Of a DNA stretch of 34,150 nt, positions 16,345 to 26,100 are shown piece after piece. Origin of the DNA: an uncultured Flavobacteriales bacterium (lineage in GTDB: Bacteria; Bacteroidota; Bacteroidia; Flavobacteriales_E; Vicingaceae). The notes beneath the pieces are model-generated. The model did no database searches. It saw nothing but the letters and a program-made list of their open reading frames with translations, and was not told the DNA's origin. The position numbers and the translations under genes were made by a program. Numbering within the stretch: the first letter of the stretch is position 1; every line of letters begins with the position of its first letter. The stretch lies in assembly GCA_905479995.1 (NCBI GenBank), contig CAJQON010000050.1:1-34150 (forward strand). The letters run 5' to 3'.

Positions 16345-16402
16345 CGAATTTAAGCACAAGCGGGCGCAAATGAGCAACAAAACTGTTAACATAGCGTTAA
16401 CA
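16345..16402 (-). promoter_or_regulatory. 11-bp-period GTTAACA operator and promoter of the 631-aa adhesin
   Basis: GTTAACA at 16385-16391 and 16396-16402 repeats with an 11-bp period. The minus-strand -7 box is TAAATTCG (16345-16352, 7 of 8). There are exactly 32 bp between box and repeat, the same as at 29238-29269. A TTG at 16375-16377 could serve as the -33 element, with a 22-nt spacer. No regulator gene lies immediately upstream of this gene. Confidence 0.55.
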
Positions 16403-16515
16403 ATCCCTACTATTTTCCTCTCGAAAAGAGCCTAAAAAAAATAGTTGCCCGTATTAGAAACAACCATCCACATCTTAACAAAAACCATCAAATGATTGCT
16501 ATACATTTAAAGAGA

Positions 16516-16647
16516 GGACTAAGAAGTAATATGAATAGAATTTTTTTCAATTTTTATAGCTCATAAAAAAGCGAAGATAAATAAAAAAATGGCTGCCTAA
16601 AAAGACAGCCACTTAACATTTAACCATATGCTACTACCCAATGGTTA
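16516..16647 (-). repeat. Copy 1 of a duplicated 3'-UTR module
   Basis: Read on the plus strand, the order is GGACTAAGAAGTAATATGAA (16516-16535), TTTTTTCAATTTT, a terminator stem (16591-16610), then a hairpin with arms TAACCAT/ATGGTTA (16621-16627, 16641-16647). The hairpin loop contains TGCTACTACCCA. The same elements occur in the same order and at nearly the same spacing at 27974-28146. The module is downstream of the 643-aa adhesin gene on the minus strand, so its transcript would form its 3' UTR. The rest of the 360-bp gap holds the promoter of the next gene and AT-rich sequence. Confidence 0.55.
16583..16610 (-). terminator. Intrinsic terminator of the 643-aa adhesin gene
   Basis: On the minus strand GGCTGTC-TTTTTA-GGCAGCC forms a 7-bp stem with one G-U pair. 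After one further base a run of seven T follows (16583-16589). It lies about 65 bp after the stop codon. Confidence 0.75.
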
Positions 16648-16673
16648 AAATTTAATACGTTGTAACCTTCAAA

Positions 16674-18605
16674 TTACTTCACCTTCACAACTCGCTCTAC
16701 AACCTGAGTAGTTTCTGTAATTACTTTTACGAAGTAGGTTCCTTCTGGAATATTTTTACCAAATACAATTTCAGCCGCAGCACTTTCAATTAATTGTTCG
16801 CTTACTTTTCTACCTAAATAATCGAGTACTTCTATTGTTGCTGGATAGCTTATACTTTTTGACAACTCTACCGTAAAATTATTTTCAAACGGGTTAGGGT
16901 AAATCAAAATATTGCTTGAATGCTCACAGACAACTGACCTTGTCCCAAGCAACTCAAAAGCACCATTAAAATCAGTTTGTTTTAAACGGTAATAAGTCGT
17001 GCTCTCTAGCGCATTATCATCTGTCCAACTGTAATTATTTGTTGTATTACTCTTTCCTTTACCAGCTACTGTAGCAATTGATTCAAAACTAATCCCATCC
17101 TCACTTCTTTCTATTGTAAAGTAATTGTTGTTTATTTCTGATGCTGTTGTCCAACTCAATACTGGACTTTCTTCTTGACAAGTTGCTTCATAAGCCACTA
17201 AGCTAACTGGCAATGGTGTTATCTCACTAATTGATGCCACTGTAAGAAATCCTGTGGTGTTATTAGCAATATGAGTTGTGCGTATTCCAGAAATGGTAAG
17301 TACCGGATTATTGTATTCGAACTGAACACCTGAACCATCACCATTGTAATAACAGACAGTTCCTCCATTAGAAAAGTCACCATCATCATCTACCAATAAC
17401 CTTATGTGGGAAGTATCCACAGCAGTTTGGTTTGCACCACTCTCTAGAGTAAGATCTAAACTAAAACTTCTACCTGCAATAGATCTTGTTACCTTCCACT
17501 CTCTTTCCAATCTAGTATTTAGCGTACAACTAGTTAACCCTGTTGGCATTTCAGCATTGGCGGCAGCAGTTGCTTTCATTGCACCCTGATTGTCTCCCAC
17601 CATAATATACGACAAAGTACCACCAAAAGTACCAACATTAGCATCGTTAGTTGCTTGCAAAGTATTTAAGTAAATACGAGTAGTATCATTGCTAGAGTGC
17701 GATTGTTTCTGATACAAGTCTTGATCATCCTCTCGTCCAATACCAATTACATTGTTATGGTATGATGCTCCGTTGCTTGCATCCCAAATAGTTAAGCCAG
17801 TTCCAGACAAATAATCACCCTGAGTACCACCCCCACTATTATCCAAAGTAACTCCATACTTTATAGCCAAATATGTTTCTGCTTTTACCTGATTTAATGC
17901 ACTTAATGAATAAGAATAAACCAATATTTCATTAATGTCTCCTATCAATGCTCCACCCCCATCCTCTCTTAAACCTATTTTATTGTTAGATGTTGAAGTA
18001 TTAATCGCTGCTGAAGTGACTGAACCAGCATCCAAAGCTTGCAAAAAAGTTGTGCGAGACCCAGACCCTGCACTATTAAAATTATTAGAATATAACACTC
18101 TTTTTCCTGCTATTACAGGGTTTGCAGGAGTCTCTAAATCAGACGCTAAATTATTCCAAGAATTATTTGTTCCACCATTAGCATCTACTCTAAACCGGTT
18201 TGCTCTAAGATCAATGTTTAGACCTGCGGCAATCACAAAACCTGTATTTGTAACATTATTAGCTACATACAATACGGTGTAATCAGATCCCCCTCCAGGG
18301 AGCGTTGCATCTGGTAATAAGAAATGCTGTTTTGGTGCAGAATTCCCAACAATGTCTATTCCAGGATTGTAGTTTGTACTAACTGTTTGATAAGTTGGTT
18401 GCAAGGTTCCAGTTTGAGTTCCATTATTTCCGCTTCCGCTTTGGTCAGCCCAACTACTCAAAGAAGCACCATTCGTTGTGCTGCTTGTTCCTGCATCTGC
18501 TTTTACCCAAAGACTCATGTTTGTAGTGCCGAAACCTCCAGGGCTTTGCGCGTTAGACATCGTATAGGCGATGAGGAAAATTAATAAAGTACAATATTTT
18601 TTCAT
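16674..18605 (-). CDS. T9SS adhesin with LamG-like domain, 643 aa
   Basis: The signal peptide is MKKYCTLLIFLIAYTMSNAQ. A LamG-like domain spans ~25-255 (MSLWVKADAGTSSTTNGASLSSWADQSGSGNNG…EILVYSYSLSALNQVKAETYLAIKYGVTL). The following region (VIGIGREDDQDLYQKQSHSSNDTTRIYLNTL…LEREWKVTRS…LLVDDDGDFSNGG) is closely similar to the 968-aa protein, as is the SWTTASEINNNYFTIERS module. The T9SS tail starts at about residue 567 (IYPNPFENNF…GTYFVKVI..VVERVVKVK). It is probably a surface-displayed glycan- or surface-binding protein. It is paired with regulator B, whose gene ends 97 bp upstream. A strong terminator follows. Confidence 0.85.
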   Translation of the reverse strand: MKKYCTLLIFLIAYTMSNAQSPGGFGTTNMSLWVKADAGTSSTTNGASLSSWADQSGSGNNGTQTGTLQPTYQTVSTNYNPGIDIVGNSAPKQHFLLPDATLPGGGSDYTVLYVANNVTNTGFVIAAGLNIDLRANRFRVDANGGTNNSWNNLASDLETPANPVIAGKRVLYSNNFNSAGSGSRTTFLQALDAGSVTSAAINTSTSNNKIGLREDGGGALIGDINEILVYSYSLSALNQVKAETYLAIKYGVTLDNSGGGTQGDYLSGTGLTIWDASNGASYHNNVIGIGREDDQDLYQKQSHSSNDTTRIYLNTLQATNDANVGTFGGTLSYIMVGDNQGAMKATAAANAEMPTGLTSCTLNTRLEREWKVTRSIAGRSFSLDLTLESGANQTAVDTSHIRLLVDDDGDFSNGGTVCYYNGDGSGVQFEYNNPVLTISGIRTTHIANNTTGFLTVASISEITPLPVSLVAYEATCQEESPVLSWTTASEINNNYFTIERSEDGISFESIATVAGKGKSNTTNNYSWTDDNALESTTYYRLKQTDFNGAFELLGTRSVVCEHSSNILIYPNPFENNFTVELSKSISYPATIEVLDYLGRKVSEQLIESAAAEIVFGKNIPEGTYFVKVITETTQVVERVVKVK

Positions 18606-18624
18606 GACGTAAAATTTAATACTG

Positions 18625-18683
18625 CAAATGTACTTTCAAGTTCTACGTAAGTAAAGATACGAGGGGTGACATGTGGGTGTCAT
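18625..18683 (-). promoter_or_regulatory. 11-bp-period direct-repeat operator and promoter of the 643-aa adhesin
   Basis: Half-sites GGGTGACAT (18664-18672) and GGGTGTCAT (18675-18683) have an 11-bp period and match the GGGCGACAT pair at 12612-12631. The minus-strand -7 box TACATTTG (18625-18632) is a perfect consensus. The ACA core is 37 bp from it. No TTTG lies at -33. The regulator B stop codon is 18 bp beyond the repeat. Confidence 0.65.
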
Positions 18684-18701
18684 GCTAAGAGCACTATTCT
18701 A

Positions 18702-20450
18702 TCACAAAAACCCTTTCAAATAAAGCGTTAAATCATCAGTTGGTTGAAGCGCCAACCTCTTTTTTAGCCTATTTTTTGATTTTTTTGCCGATTCCAATGT
18801 AATGTTACTACTTATAGCAATTTCTTTATTGGACATTTGCATAACGACCATAGCGGCCAATTTTAATTCAAGTTCAGTCATATCTGAATGACTTATTTTT
18901 AACTCATTGTAAAAATTATTACTTAAGTCACCCATTTGCTGAAGGAGTTGAACTCTTGTTGATTTTACATCCAATTCATTTTGAATAAAAAACTCAATAG
19001 ATTTTAACTCCGGTTTAGAAATGTTTTCTAACTGATCCAGCTGTTTAATAAGGCTGGTTGCAAAATCTTGTTTCACCAACAACTCATGAGATAGCTCTTT
19101 TACGTTTTTGTTTTCTTCTTGAACCTTAAGTGCTAAAATTTCTTGTTCCTTTACAGCAAGTTTTAGATCTGAATCTTTTATGCTAGCTTTTTTAGCTTGA
19201 ATGGCTTTAAATCTTAAAAACAGAAGTAATCCTACCAATATAGCAACCAACAATACCCCTATTAAGACCCAATTTTTTACTTGTTTCTGCTCACTTACTT
19301 TTTGTTGAATGATTAATTTTTGATCCACTAATTGCTTTTCTAATTCTATTTTTTGAGTGACCTGTTTTAAGGCGTTAGAGTTAAACTGTTCAATTAACGT
19401 TTTATGGGTTCCCATTTGATTTTGAAAATGGAATTTATTAAGTGTTATCCATTTTTTAGAATAACGCTTGTATGAATCTTTATTTCCTATCGCGTTATAA
19501 GTATTCATAAGATATTCATATGCTACAAGCTTATTGAGTACTGATAAATGTTTTTCATAATTATTTAATAGGTTTTTTAATCTCTTAATTACTTTTTTAT
19601 GTTCTTTTCTGGAGATTTCAATTTCTGCTAGTAACAATTCTGCTTGAACATATGACCCTTTAGCTGGGTACTCAACACTTCCTTCAGCATCAATTAGTAA
19701 GCATTCATAAGCTTTGTCATATTCCCCAACTGCATCATAGCAAGACCCGAGATTTCCCATGACATAGGCATAGTCGAGTATGTTTTTACCAGTGCTATCT
19801 ATAACTTCTATTGCACCTGAAAATGCTGATATAGCTTTGTCAAACTTATTTAAGTCCCTTGCTATTATTCCATGATTGTTGTAGGCTGAAATTATATTTT
19901 TTGAATCCCTACTTTTTTTTGCCCAAACGATACCTTTTTCAGAAACCATCAAAGCACTATCAGGCAATTCAAGCAAGCAATAGAGGTTAGCTTTTTGGTG
20001 ATAAAAAAGTAAATCTTCCTGTTCTTCGCAAACCATGTCTAAATACTTGATTCCTTGTCTAAAATCCTGCATTGTAACCATTAGTGCTCCAAGGTGCAAG
20101 TAGACTTTCCCACACACTTTACAATTCTCTACTTCATCATTCTCCTGACAATACTGACTAGCAACGGAAAGAGCTAATTGAAATGCTTCAGGATGTTTAT
20201 TGAAAAGTAATAGATTGCTGATTTTTTTGACATATGAATTTAAAAGCGCTGTTTCATTTTGTCTATTCTTATGAAAATCAATGAGCTCATCTAAGAAATA
20301 AATTGTAGAATCAGCATTTACTTGTTCCTTATGATAATTAATGAACTGTTGTATCTCTTCCGCATTAGTCCAAACACGTTTTTCTTGGCCACACAATGAA
20401 TTACAAAGTGTAAAAGCGAAAATAATGATATAGATAATTGAAGGCTTCAT
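18702..20450 (-). CDS. Regulator B: TPR-TM-coiled coil-LuxR-like HTH one-component regulator, 582 aa
   Basis: The Met at 20450 begins a signal peptide (MKPSIIYIIIFAFTLCNSLCGQ) and lies just after a perfect -7 box, so a longer N-terminus is rejected. Residues ~40-370 are TPR-like (AISAFSGAIEVIDSTGKNILDYAYVMGNLGSCYDAVGEYDKAYE). The TM helix is at about 393-412 (NWVLIGVLLVAILVGLLLFL). The coiled coil, NFYNELKISHSDMTELELKLAAM and the HTH NKEIAISSNITLESAKKSKNRLKKRL follow. The last 191 residues align to regulators A and C without a gap. It is predicted to be an inner-membrane sensor-regulator with a periplasmic TPR head. Its likely target is the adhesin directly downstream. Confidence 0.75.
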   Translation of the reverse strand: MKPSIIYIIIFAFTLCNSLCGQEKRVWTNAEEIQQFINYHKEQVNADSTIYFLDELIDFHKNRQNETALLNSYVKKISNLLLFNKHPEAFQLALSVASQYCQENDEVENCKVCGKVYLHLGALMVTMQDFRQGIKYLDMVCEEQEDLLFYHQKANLYCLLELPDSALMVSEKGIVWAKKSRDSKNIISAYNNHGIIARDLNKFDKAISAFSGAIEVIDSTGKNILDYAYVMGNLGSCYDAVGEYDKAYECLLIDAEGSVEYPAKGSYVQAELLLAEIEISRKEHKKVIKRLKNLLNNYEKHLSVLNKLVAYEYLMNTYNAIGNKDSYKRYSKKWITLNKFHFQNQMGTHKTLIEQFNSNALKQVTQKIELEKQLVDQKLIIQQKVSEQKQVKNWVLIGVLLVAILVGLLLFLRFKAIQAKKASIKDSDLKLAVKEQEILALKVQEENKNVKELSHELLVKQDFATSLIKQLDQLENISKPELKSIEFFIQNELDVKSTRVQLLQQMGDLSNNFYNELKISHSDMTELELKLAAMVVMQMSNKEIAISSNITLESAKKSKNRLKKRLALQPTDDLTLYLKGFL

Positions 20451-20459
20451 TATAGCGCT

Positions 20460-20483
20460 CAAATATACATAAGAATTATGTAT
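20460..20483 (-). promoter_or_regulatory. Promoter of regulator B with overlapping dyad
   Basis: The -7 box is TATATTTG (minus strand, 20460-20467), a perfect match ending 9 nt before the ATG. It is overlapped by the dyad ATACATAA-GAA-TTATGTAT (20465-20483, perfect 8-bp arms). At regulator A only the left arm and centre are conserved. Self-regulation through this dyad is possible. Confidence 0.5.
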
Positions 20484-20549
20484 GCTCTTTATCAGCCTGA
20501 CCCAAAGAAGTGAAATAAAGTAACAGTCCCTAACAACCACCTTCTTTCT

Positions 20550-20566
20550 TGGGAGTTATCCTCCCA
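20550..20566 (-). other. Hairpin spanning a stop codon
   Basis: TGGGAG-TTATC-CTCCCA (6-bp perfect arms) encloses the TAA stop of the beta-barrel gene in its loop. It is followed by purines rather than a U-tract, so it is not a classical intrinsic terminator. It may protect the 3' end or terminate weakly. Confidence 0.35.
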
Positions 20567-22982
20567 CTCTTTTCTCCTCTTCCTGAAGCCCACTTTTTCT
20601 TTTGCGCGATTTAATGTTTTGATTTCCAAAATTGTAGTTTAAACTAAAACTAACAAATCGATTGTCAAACCTTCCATTTCCTGCAGAAACCAAGCCATCA
20701 AAACTAGAAGTTCCCTTCCATCCCAATTGATTAAAGATGTTATTAGCAGCCACTCTAGCTTTTAACTTTTTCTTAAAAAACTCTTTTTGCAACCCAGCAT
20801 TTAAGGTCCAATTAGGATCATACTTAAACACTCCTCCCCAAACTCCAGGCCCTGAATAATAACCAGAAACTTCTCCTTTTACGCCTTTAAATAGTTTAAA
20901 CGTATGCTGCTGAAAAATGGTATAACTGTAATTCTGAACATCTACTACGGCACCATTCCCGTAATCAGCTTGATTGTTTATGTGGTTAGCACTAAGGTTC
21001 GCAAACATATTCCACCACTTATTTATTTTAACGGGTAAGCCAGCGCTAAAGCTCATTACTGTTTCAGTAGCCAAATTATCCCAAGAAACAAAGCCTGCTC
21101 TTGGATCCATAGGATCAGGTCCAATTAACCGCGTAATCTTATCATCCGTTCTACTATAAGCTACCTTAAAGTTGTACTTGTAAGCTACTGTATAACCTAT
21201 TTCATAATTGTTGACGATCTCTGGATTTAAAAATGGATTTCCAGTAGCAGCAGACAGCTCACTAAGTTGTGTTCTAAATGGATTTAATACGTTATAGTCA
21301 GGTCTATTAATTCGTCTTCCATAATTAAGCACTAAAGTGTTTTTCTTGGAAACCTTATACGTTAAACCTGCACTTGGAAACCAACTTAAATAATCCAATA
21401 CAACAGGATCTTCTTGCAAGCTTACTTGAAATGGAGTTAAACTACCCAAAGCATTGGTTTGTTCAGCTCTTAGTCCTCCAATAAAATTCCATTTTTTACC
21501 TAATGGATGACTAAAACTCAAATAACCTGCATAAACATTCTCTTCATAATTAAACAAATTAGACTGCACATCATCAATGATAGAAACTCCATTAACAACA
21601 TCAAAAACCTTAAATGTATTGTTGGTTTCAACCCGACTATATTTCGCTCCTATTCCAAACTGCCCTTTTCCAATTGTTGTTTCAAAATCTGCTTTAGCCG
21701 AATAAATTTTAATGTCAGTTGGTGTTTCAAAAGCATTGATTACTTCGGTTAATACACTATCTTGAACTGGAGCATAATAGGTATTAGGCTGATAACGCTC
21801 TCCTTTATTTTGAAAGTTACCATAATCGAAATCCAGGTTTAAGCTTTGTCGCTTTTTATTAAAAAATCGATAATTGATGTTATACGTTCCATTCGTCTTT
21901 TCTTTGCTGCCCACATTATTTGCCACCAAAATACTATCTACTGTATAAATTGATTGCCTGTCTGAAATGGCGATTCGGTTAAAGCCTAATTCCTCTCCAT
22001 TAAACTTCATTCCTCCTATCAAAAAACCAATGGTATGGTTGGAGTGTAGAAAAAAATCTGTTCCCAAACGATAATTAACAAACTCTCTATTGGTTTGAGT
22101 GTTATTAATCTCATCCATATACAATCCGTTTTGGTAGTTTTCGAAATTAATATTGTGAAAATTATCGTTAACACCAGTTCCAGTTGTACCAAACACATTA
22201 AACTTCTTGTTTCTATAATTTCCGCTTCCACTAACATTATATCGCGCTAATTCTCCTTGTGTATAAGTAGAACTTAACGAGCCGTTAGCACCAATACTCT
22301 TATCTTTCTTTAAGCGAATATCTACTATTCCTGCATTTCCTTCGGCATCATACTTTGCACCAGGATTGGTAATAATTTCTATGCGATCAATCTGATCTGC
22401 CGGTAAATTTTTAAGGTAATTGTTCAAATCGTCACCAGCTAAAGGAAGTTGTTTTCCATCAATATAAATCCTAACCCCAGATCTTCCCAAAACATTTATA
22501 TTGTCTTGATTGTCCACTGAAACTGAAGGTGCTTTCTTTAGCAATGTTAACGCATCAGAACCAACACTATTAATTGTTCCCTGAACATTAAAGATCGTTC
22601 GGTCTGGCTTCACTTCAACCATTGACCGCTCAGCGCTTACCTCAAATTCCTTTAATTCTTCGGCTTGCTCGGCAAAGTTTAATAGTTTTAAATCTAAGGT
22701 TTCATTGACCCCAACCGTTAAGTTGGGCTTAACTAAATCAGGCATCCCAACAAATGTTGCTTTTAAAAAATAGTTTCCTGCTTTAATATTTTGAAGGTGA
22801 AAGGTTCCTGAAGCATCCGTAGTTTCTACTTTAACCATAGTACTATCGGACAAATTATAAAGAGCAACATTGGCAAAAGAAACAACCTCACCAACATCGT
22901 TTTTAAGCAAACCTTTTATACTTGATTGTGAAAACAAATTAGACCCTAAAACCAACAATATGGAAACAAATAATACTCTCAT
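20556..22982 (-). CDS. TonB-dependent-receptor-like outer-membrane beta-barrel protein, 808 aa
   Basis: The signal peptide is MRVLFVSILLVLGSNLFSQ. Residues ~20-100 are a carboxypeptidase-regulatory-like beta sandwich (SIKGLLKNDVGEVVSFANVALYN…GTFHLQNIKAGNYFLKATFVGM). Residues ~115-230 are a plug domain (DRTIFNVQGTINSVGSDALTLLKKAPSVSVD…VRIYIDGKQL…IDRIEIITNPGAKYDAEGNAGIVDI). The rest is a large barrel of the OMP_b-brl_3 kind, ending SFSLNYNFGNQ and a basic tail. The full length agrees with the family (about 780-830 aa). Such proteins import or sense substrates, often polypeptides or glycans. No SusD partner is adjacent, so it is not a standard Sus locus. A perfect -7 box lies only 4 nt before the ATG. 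Confidence 0.85.
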   Translation of the reverse strand: MRVLFVSILLVLGSNLFSQSSIKGLLKNDVGEVVSFANVALYNLSDSTMVKVETTDASGTFHLQNIKAGNYFLKATFVGMPDLVKPNLTVGVNETLDLKLLNFAEQAEELKEFEVSAERSMVEVKPDRTIFNVQGTINSVGSDALTLLKKAPSVSVDNQDNINVLGRSGVRIYIDGKQLPLAGDDLNNYLKNLPADQIDRIEIITNPGAKYDAEGNAGIVDIRLKKDKSIGANGSLSSTYTQGELARYNVSGSGNYRNKKFNVFGTTGTGVNDNFHNINFENYQNGLYMDEINNTQTNREFVNYRLGTDFFLHSNHTIGFLIGGMKFNGEELGFNRIAISDRQSIYTVDSILVANNVGSKEKTNGTYNINYRFFNKKRQSLNLDFDYGNFQNKGERYQPNTYYAPVQDSVLTEVINAFETPTDIKIYSAKADFETTIGKGQFGIGAKYSRVETNNTFKVFDVVNGVSIIDDVQSNLFNYEENVYAGYLSFSHPLGKKWNFIGGLRAEQTNALGSLTPFQVSLQEDPVVLDYLSWFPSAGLTYKVSKKNTLVLNYGRRINRPDYNVLNPFRTQLSELSAATGNPFLNPEIVNNYEIGYTVAYKYNFKVAYSRTDDKITRLIGPDPMDPRAGFVSWDNLATETVMSFSAGLPVKINKWWNMFANLSANHINNQADYGNGAVVDVQNYSYTIFQQHTFKLFKGVKGEVSGYYSGPGVWGGVFKYDPNWTLNAGLQKEFFKKKLKARVAANNIFNQLGWKGTSSFDGLVSAGNGRFDNRFVSFSLNYNFGNQNIKSRKRKSGLQEEEKRVGG

Positions 22983-22986
22983 TTTT

Positions 22987-22994
22987 CAAATGTA
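22987..22994 (-). promoter_or_regulatory. -7 element abutting the beta-barrel start codon
   Basis: TACATTTG on the minus strand is a perfect -7 match, 4 nt upstream of the ATG at 22982. A TTTG at 23019-23022 is 24 nt further up, slightly longer than usual. If used, transcription would start at or just inside the start codon, giving a leaderless mRNA. Confidence 0.4.
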
Positions 22995-23122
22995 GACATC
23001 CAAGCTCCGGTTTTAGGGCAAAAAATGATAAACGGCTAAATCACCACCATCATTGGTCAATAATTAATGTTATTTATGATGAGCGGATATATAGATAGCT
23101 TATTGGCGCTCTATTTTTTGAC

Positions 23123-23155
23123 AAAAAAAAAGCCCCATATAAATATGAGGCTTTT
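23123..23155 (-). terminator. Intrinsic terminator of the giant T9SS gene
   Basis: On the minus strand, AAAAGCC-T-CATAT pairs with ATATG-G-GGCTTTT through a two-base loop and one G-U pair. About eight T follow. It lies directly after the stop at 23178. Confidence 0.75.
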
Positions 23156-23177
23156 AAATAAAGAAGGAAAATTTCTA

Positions 23178-26100
23178 CTACTCTACCACGATTTTAAAAT
23201 TCTCAACTCCTTTTTTTCCTTTTAATTTCAAATAATAAATACCTCTACCAAAACCTTCTGTTGACAAACTGAAACGAGAAGAAGATAGACTTTCATTTTT
23301 AATCACTCTTCCCTGAACATCAACTACAATATAACTATCAACTACAAAGCTAGACACTATATTAATTTGCTTATTACTCTCTATTGGATTAGGATATATA
23401 ACCACCTTGTTTTCGATAGAATTCTCTATTACTATAATTTCGCTAAGGGTTCTCTTCCCATCAAAATCAACCTGCACCAACCTGTAATAGGTTTGTTCAG
23501 CTGAAACATTATAGTCAGTAAGACCATAGGTGTTTACTTCACTGCTAAACCCGTTACCCTCAACTCTTCCTATGCTATTAAAAGTATGCCCATCAACAGA
23601 AGATTCTACCTGATAATGGCTGTTACTAATTTCGGTTAATGTAGTCCAGTTCAATACATTATTTCCTGAGAGGTTGTAGCCTTCAAAACTTATAATTTCT
23701 ACTGGTAGCGGAGCTGGAGTAAAGAAAGGACAGCCTCCATTGTACAATACTGTTGAGCTTCCTAAAGCATAAACTTCTAATTGACACAATTCAACCCCAC
23801 CACAACCATGCTTATCTCCTCCTGCCGATTGATCGATAACCTCAATAAAGTAATAAATTCTATTACTTGCTTCTGATCGAGTTAAATTATATACATTTCG
23901 TTGACCTGTAAACCCTGCGGCACAACCATGTGTGTTAGAAGGAATAGAAACAGAGCTAACAGTCCCAATACTATTCCTATCAATTTGACATGGATGATCG
24001 TAATCATAGGCATACCCTTCTCCTTGCTCTCCCCCACTTTCTGTGTCTGCTTGCCACACATTTAAATCAACGTCCACTCCATCTCCGGTAGCTTCTATTT
24101 GATAGTTCCCGGTAGCATCTACTTCAAATTTATAAATTGCCTGACAATCTCCTTCGCAGCCTGTTATTTTAGTCGGCTTAACCGCTGTTCCTGTACCACA
24201 AATACTAGAATTGTCTTCCCCTGGATTTAATACTGCTATTTTAAACTGTTCATTGCTTCCAGCTTTTTTACCAATACTGGTTCTAGCTGCAGAAGCAAAA
24301 TCTATTTGCAAATAATACTCTTCTCCAGGCACCAAATGTCCAAATTGAAAGAATTCATAATCAGCTGCATAAGTTACTGATCTATCTTGAGGATCTAGCA
24401 CCGTTCTCCTATCAGAACCTCCATCTACACCAACAACGTCATCCCAAAGCTCTACCTCAAAACCATCTCCACTAACAGACTCTATGTAAACTGTTACAAA
24501 ACTTAAATTTTGAGTAGCTGCTGGATAAATGCCTCCATTTGCGCTTGGAGCAGTAAACTTAAACCACACATCATCATTAAATTCAGATACTGTTGCTCCA
24601 TCACCAGAATAGACTGTTAAGGCACTTGTGTTTAAATCTGTTAATACTGATAGCCCATATGCATCACTAACATAATCGTTACAAGGTGCAGGATCCCCTG
24701 ATATAATTGCATCAACCGTAAAATCGGATGTTGATGTTGATGAAGAGGTGTTGTTTACTATTCTTAAGTAATAAGTAGCTCCAGGTGTTAAATTACTATA
24801 GCTTACATTACTACTGTTGTTTATGGTTTTTCCACAATCTATTTGTGTGTTGCAATCCGAATACAATTCTAAATAGGCATTTTTGGTTCCAATTCCACTT
24901 GAGGTATTTAAACCAGACACCGAAATCTCTAAAGACCTAACTTCAGTAGAAACAGTTGGAGCCCCTCCTCCACAAACAGACCCTGGCATAGTAAACTTAT
25001 ACCACAAAGCTGCCCCATAATAAGCATTACTAACAACCGAGCTATACGAGGAAGCACCACACATAATTAAAGCAGGAACACATTCCATTTGAGCTTTTGT
25101 AAAATTCCCTATTTGACTGCCACTAGAAACATCTAAGGCATTTGCACAAGTGCTGTTGGCTAATATTGTAGTTGTACTTGTAACTCCTGTTAGGGCAACA
25201 TTCAATTGATCTCCGCTTGGGTCGGTAGTTGTTTCAACTATTCGCAACAAGTAATCGCTTGTTCCTAAATTAAAGTCTATTCCGTTTTCTAAATCAGTAT
25301 CATCTAGTCCAGTTTTAGAACAATACAAGGAAAGATTGCTACAATCTAAGCCTGATACTGAAGGATATTCATACAAATAGATTGCTGCCACACCATCCCA
25401 GCTTGGTGTAGCGGCAGAAGTAGAAATGTTAATTGATTGGTTTGAATTATGATCAATGGCATACCACAAATCTTTTCCAGCAATAGAACCTGCCCCTGAA
25501 GAACTAGCAAAACTCATATCTAATGTTTCTGTTCCATTATCTAAATCATATCCAGGCAAGCTATTCTTAAAATGAGCGCAAGCATTATTTTCAGCAGTCC
25601 GTTGGGCAGAAATTGTGAAATCGCATACTGCATTCCCACTACCTGCAGTCAATCGAAGGTAATAATCTGCTCCTCCACCAGACAATAGATACGTAAATGT
25701 ATGGCTAACTGACGAATTTGTTCCACTACTTGTAATTGTAGCACACTCTTCCCACGCATTTGAAAACGCTCCTGTCAATAAAGACGCAACAACCTCATCT
25801 GTAGCATCGGCAAAATCGATGGTAATTTCTAAATAAGTGCTCGGGTCTGAAGCTCCAGTAGTCACTTTATACCACAAATCTTTTGACTCTTGAGCTATAG
25901 CACAAGCATCTCCTGTTTCGGATGGCTCAGCCTCAACATTAGCTGAACACAAATTACCAGTACTTGATGCCCCATCTATCTCTATTGCATCATCATCAAC
26001 ATCATTGGGTTGTGGAGCTGATGCACAAATTGTAAAATCAAAAGCAGTCATTCCAGCACAACCAGTATTGTCGTCAAAATTAATAGGAAGCACCCTAATA

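Noticed and set aside
23168-23178. A CTACTACT run resembling the CTACTACCC hairpin loop at the end of the giant T9SS gene.
   Set aside because: It overlaps the stop codon, lacks flanking complementary arms and has no CCCA.
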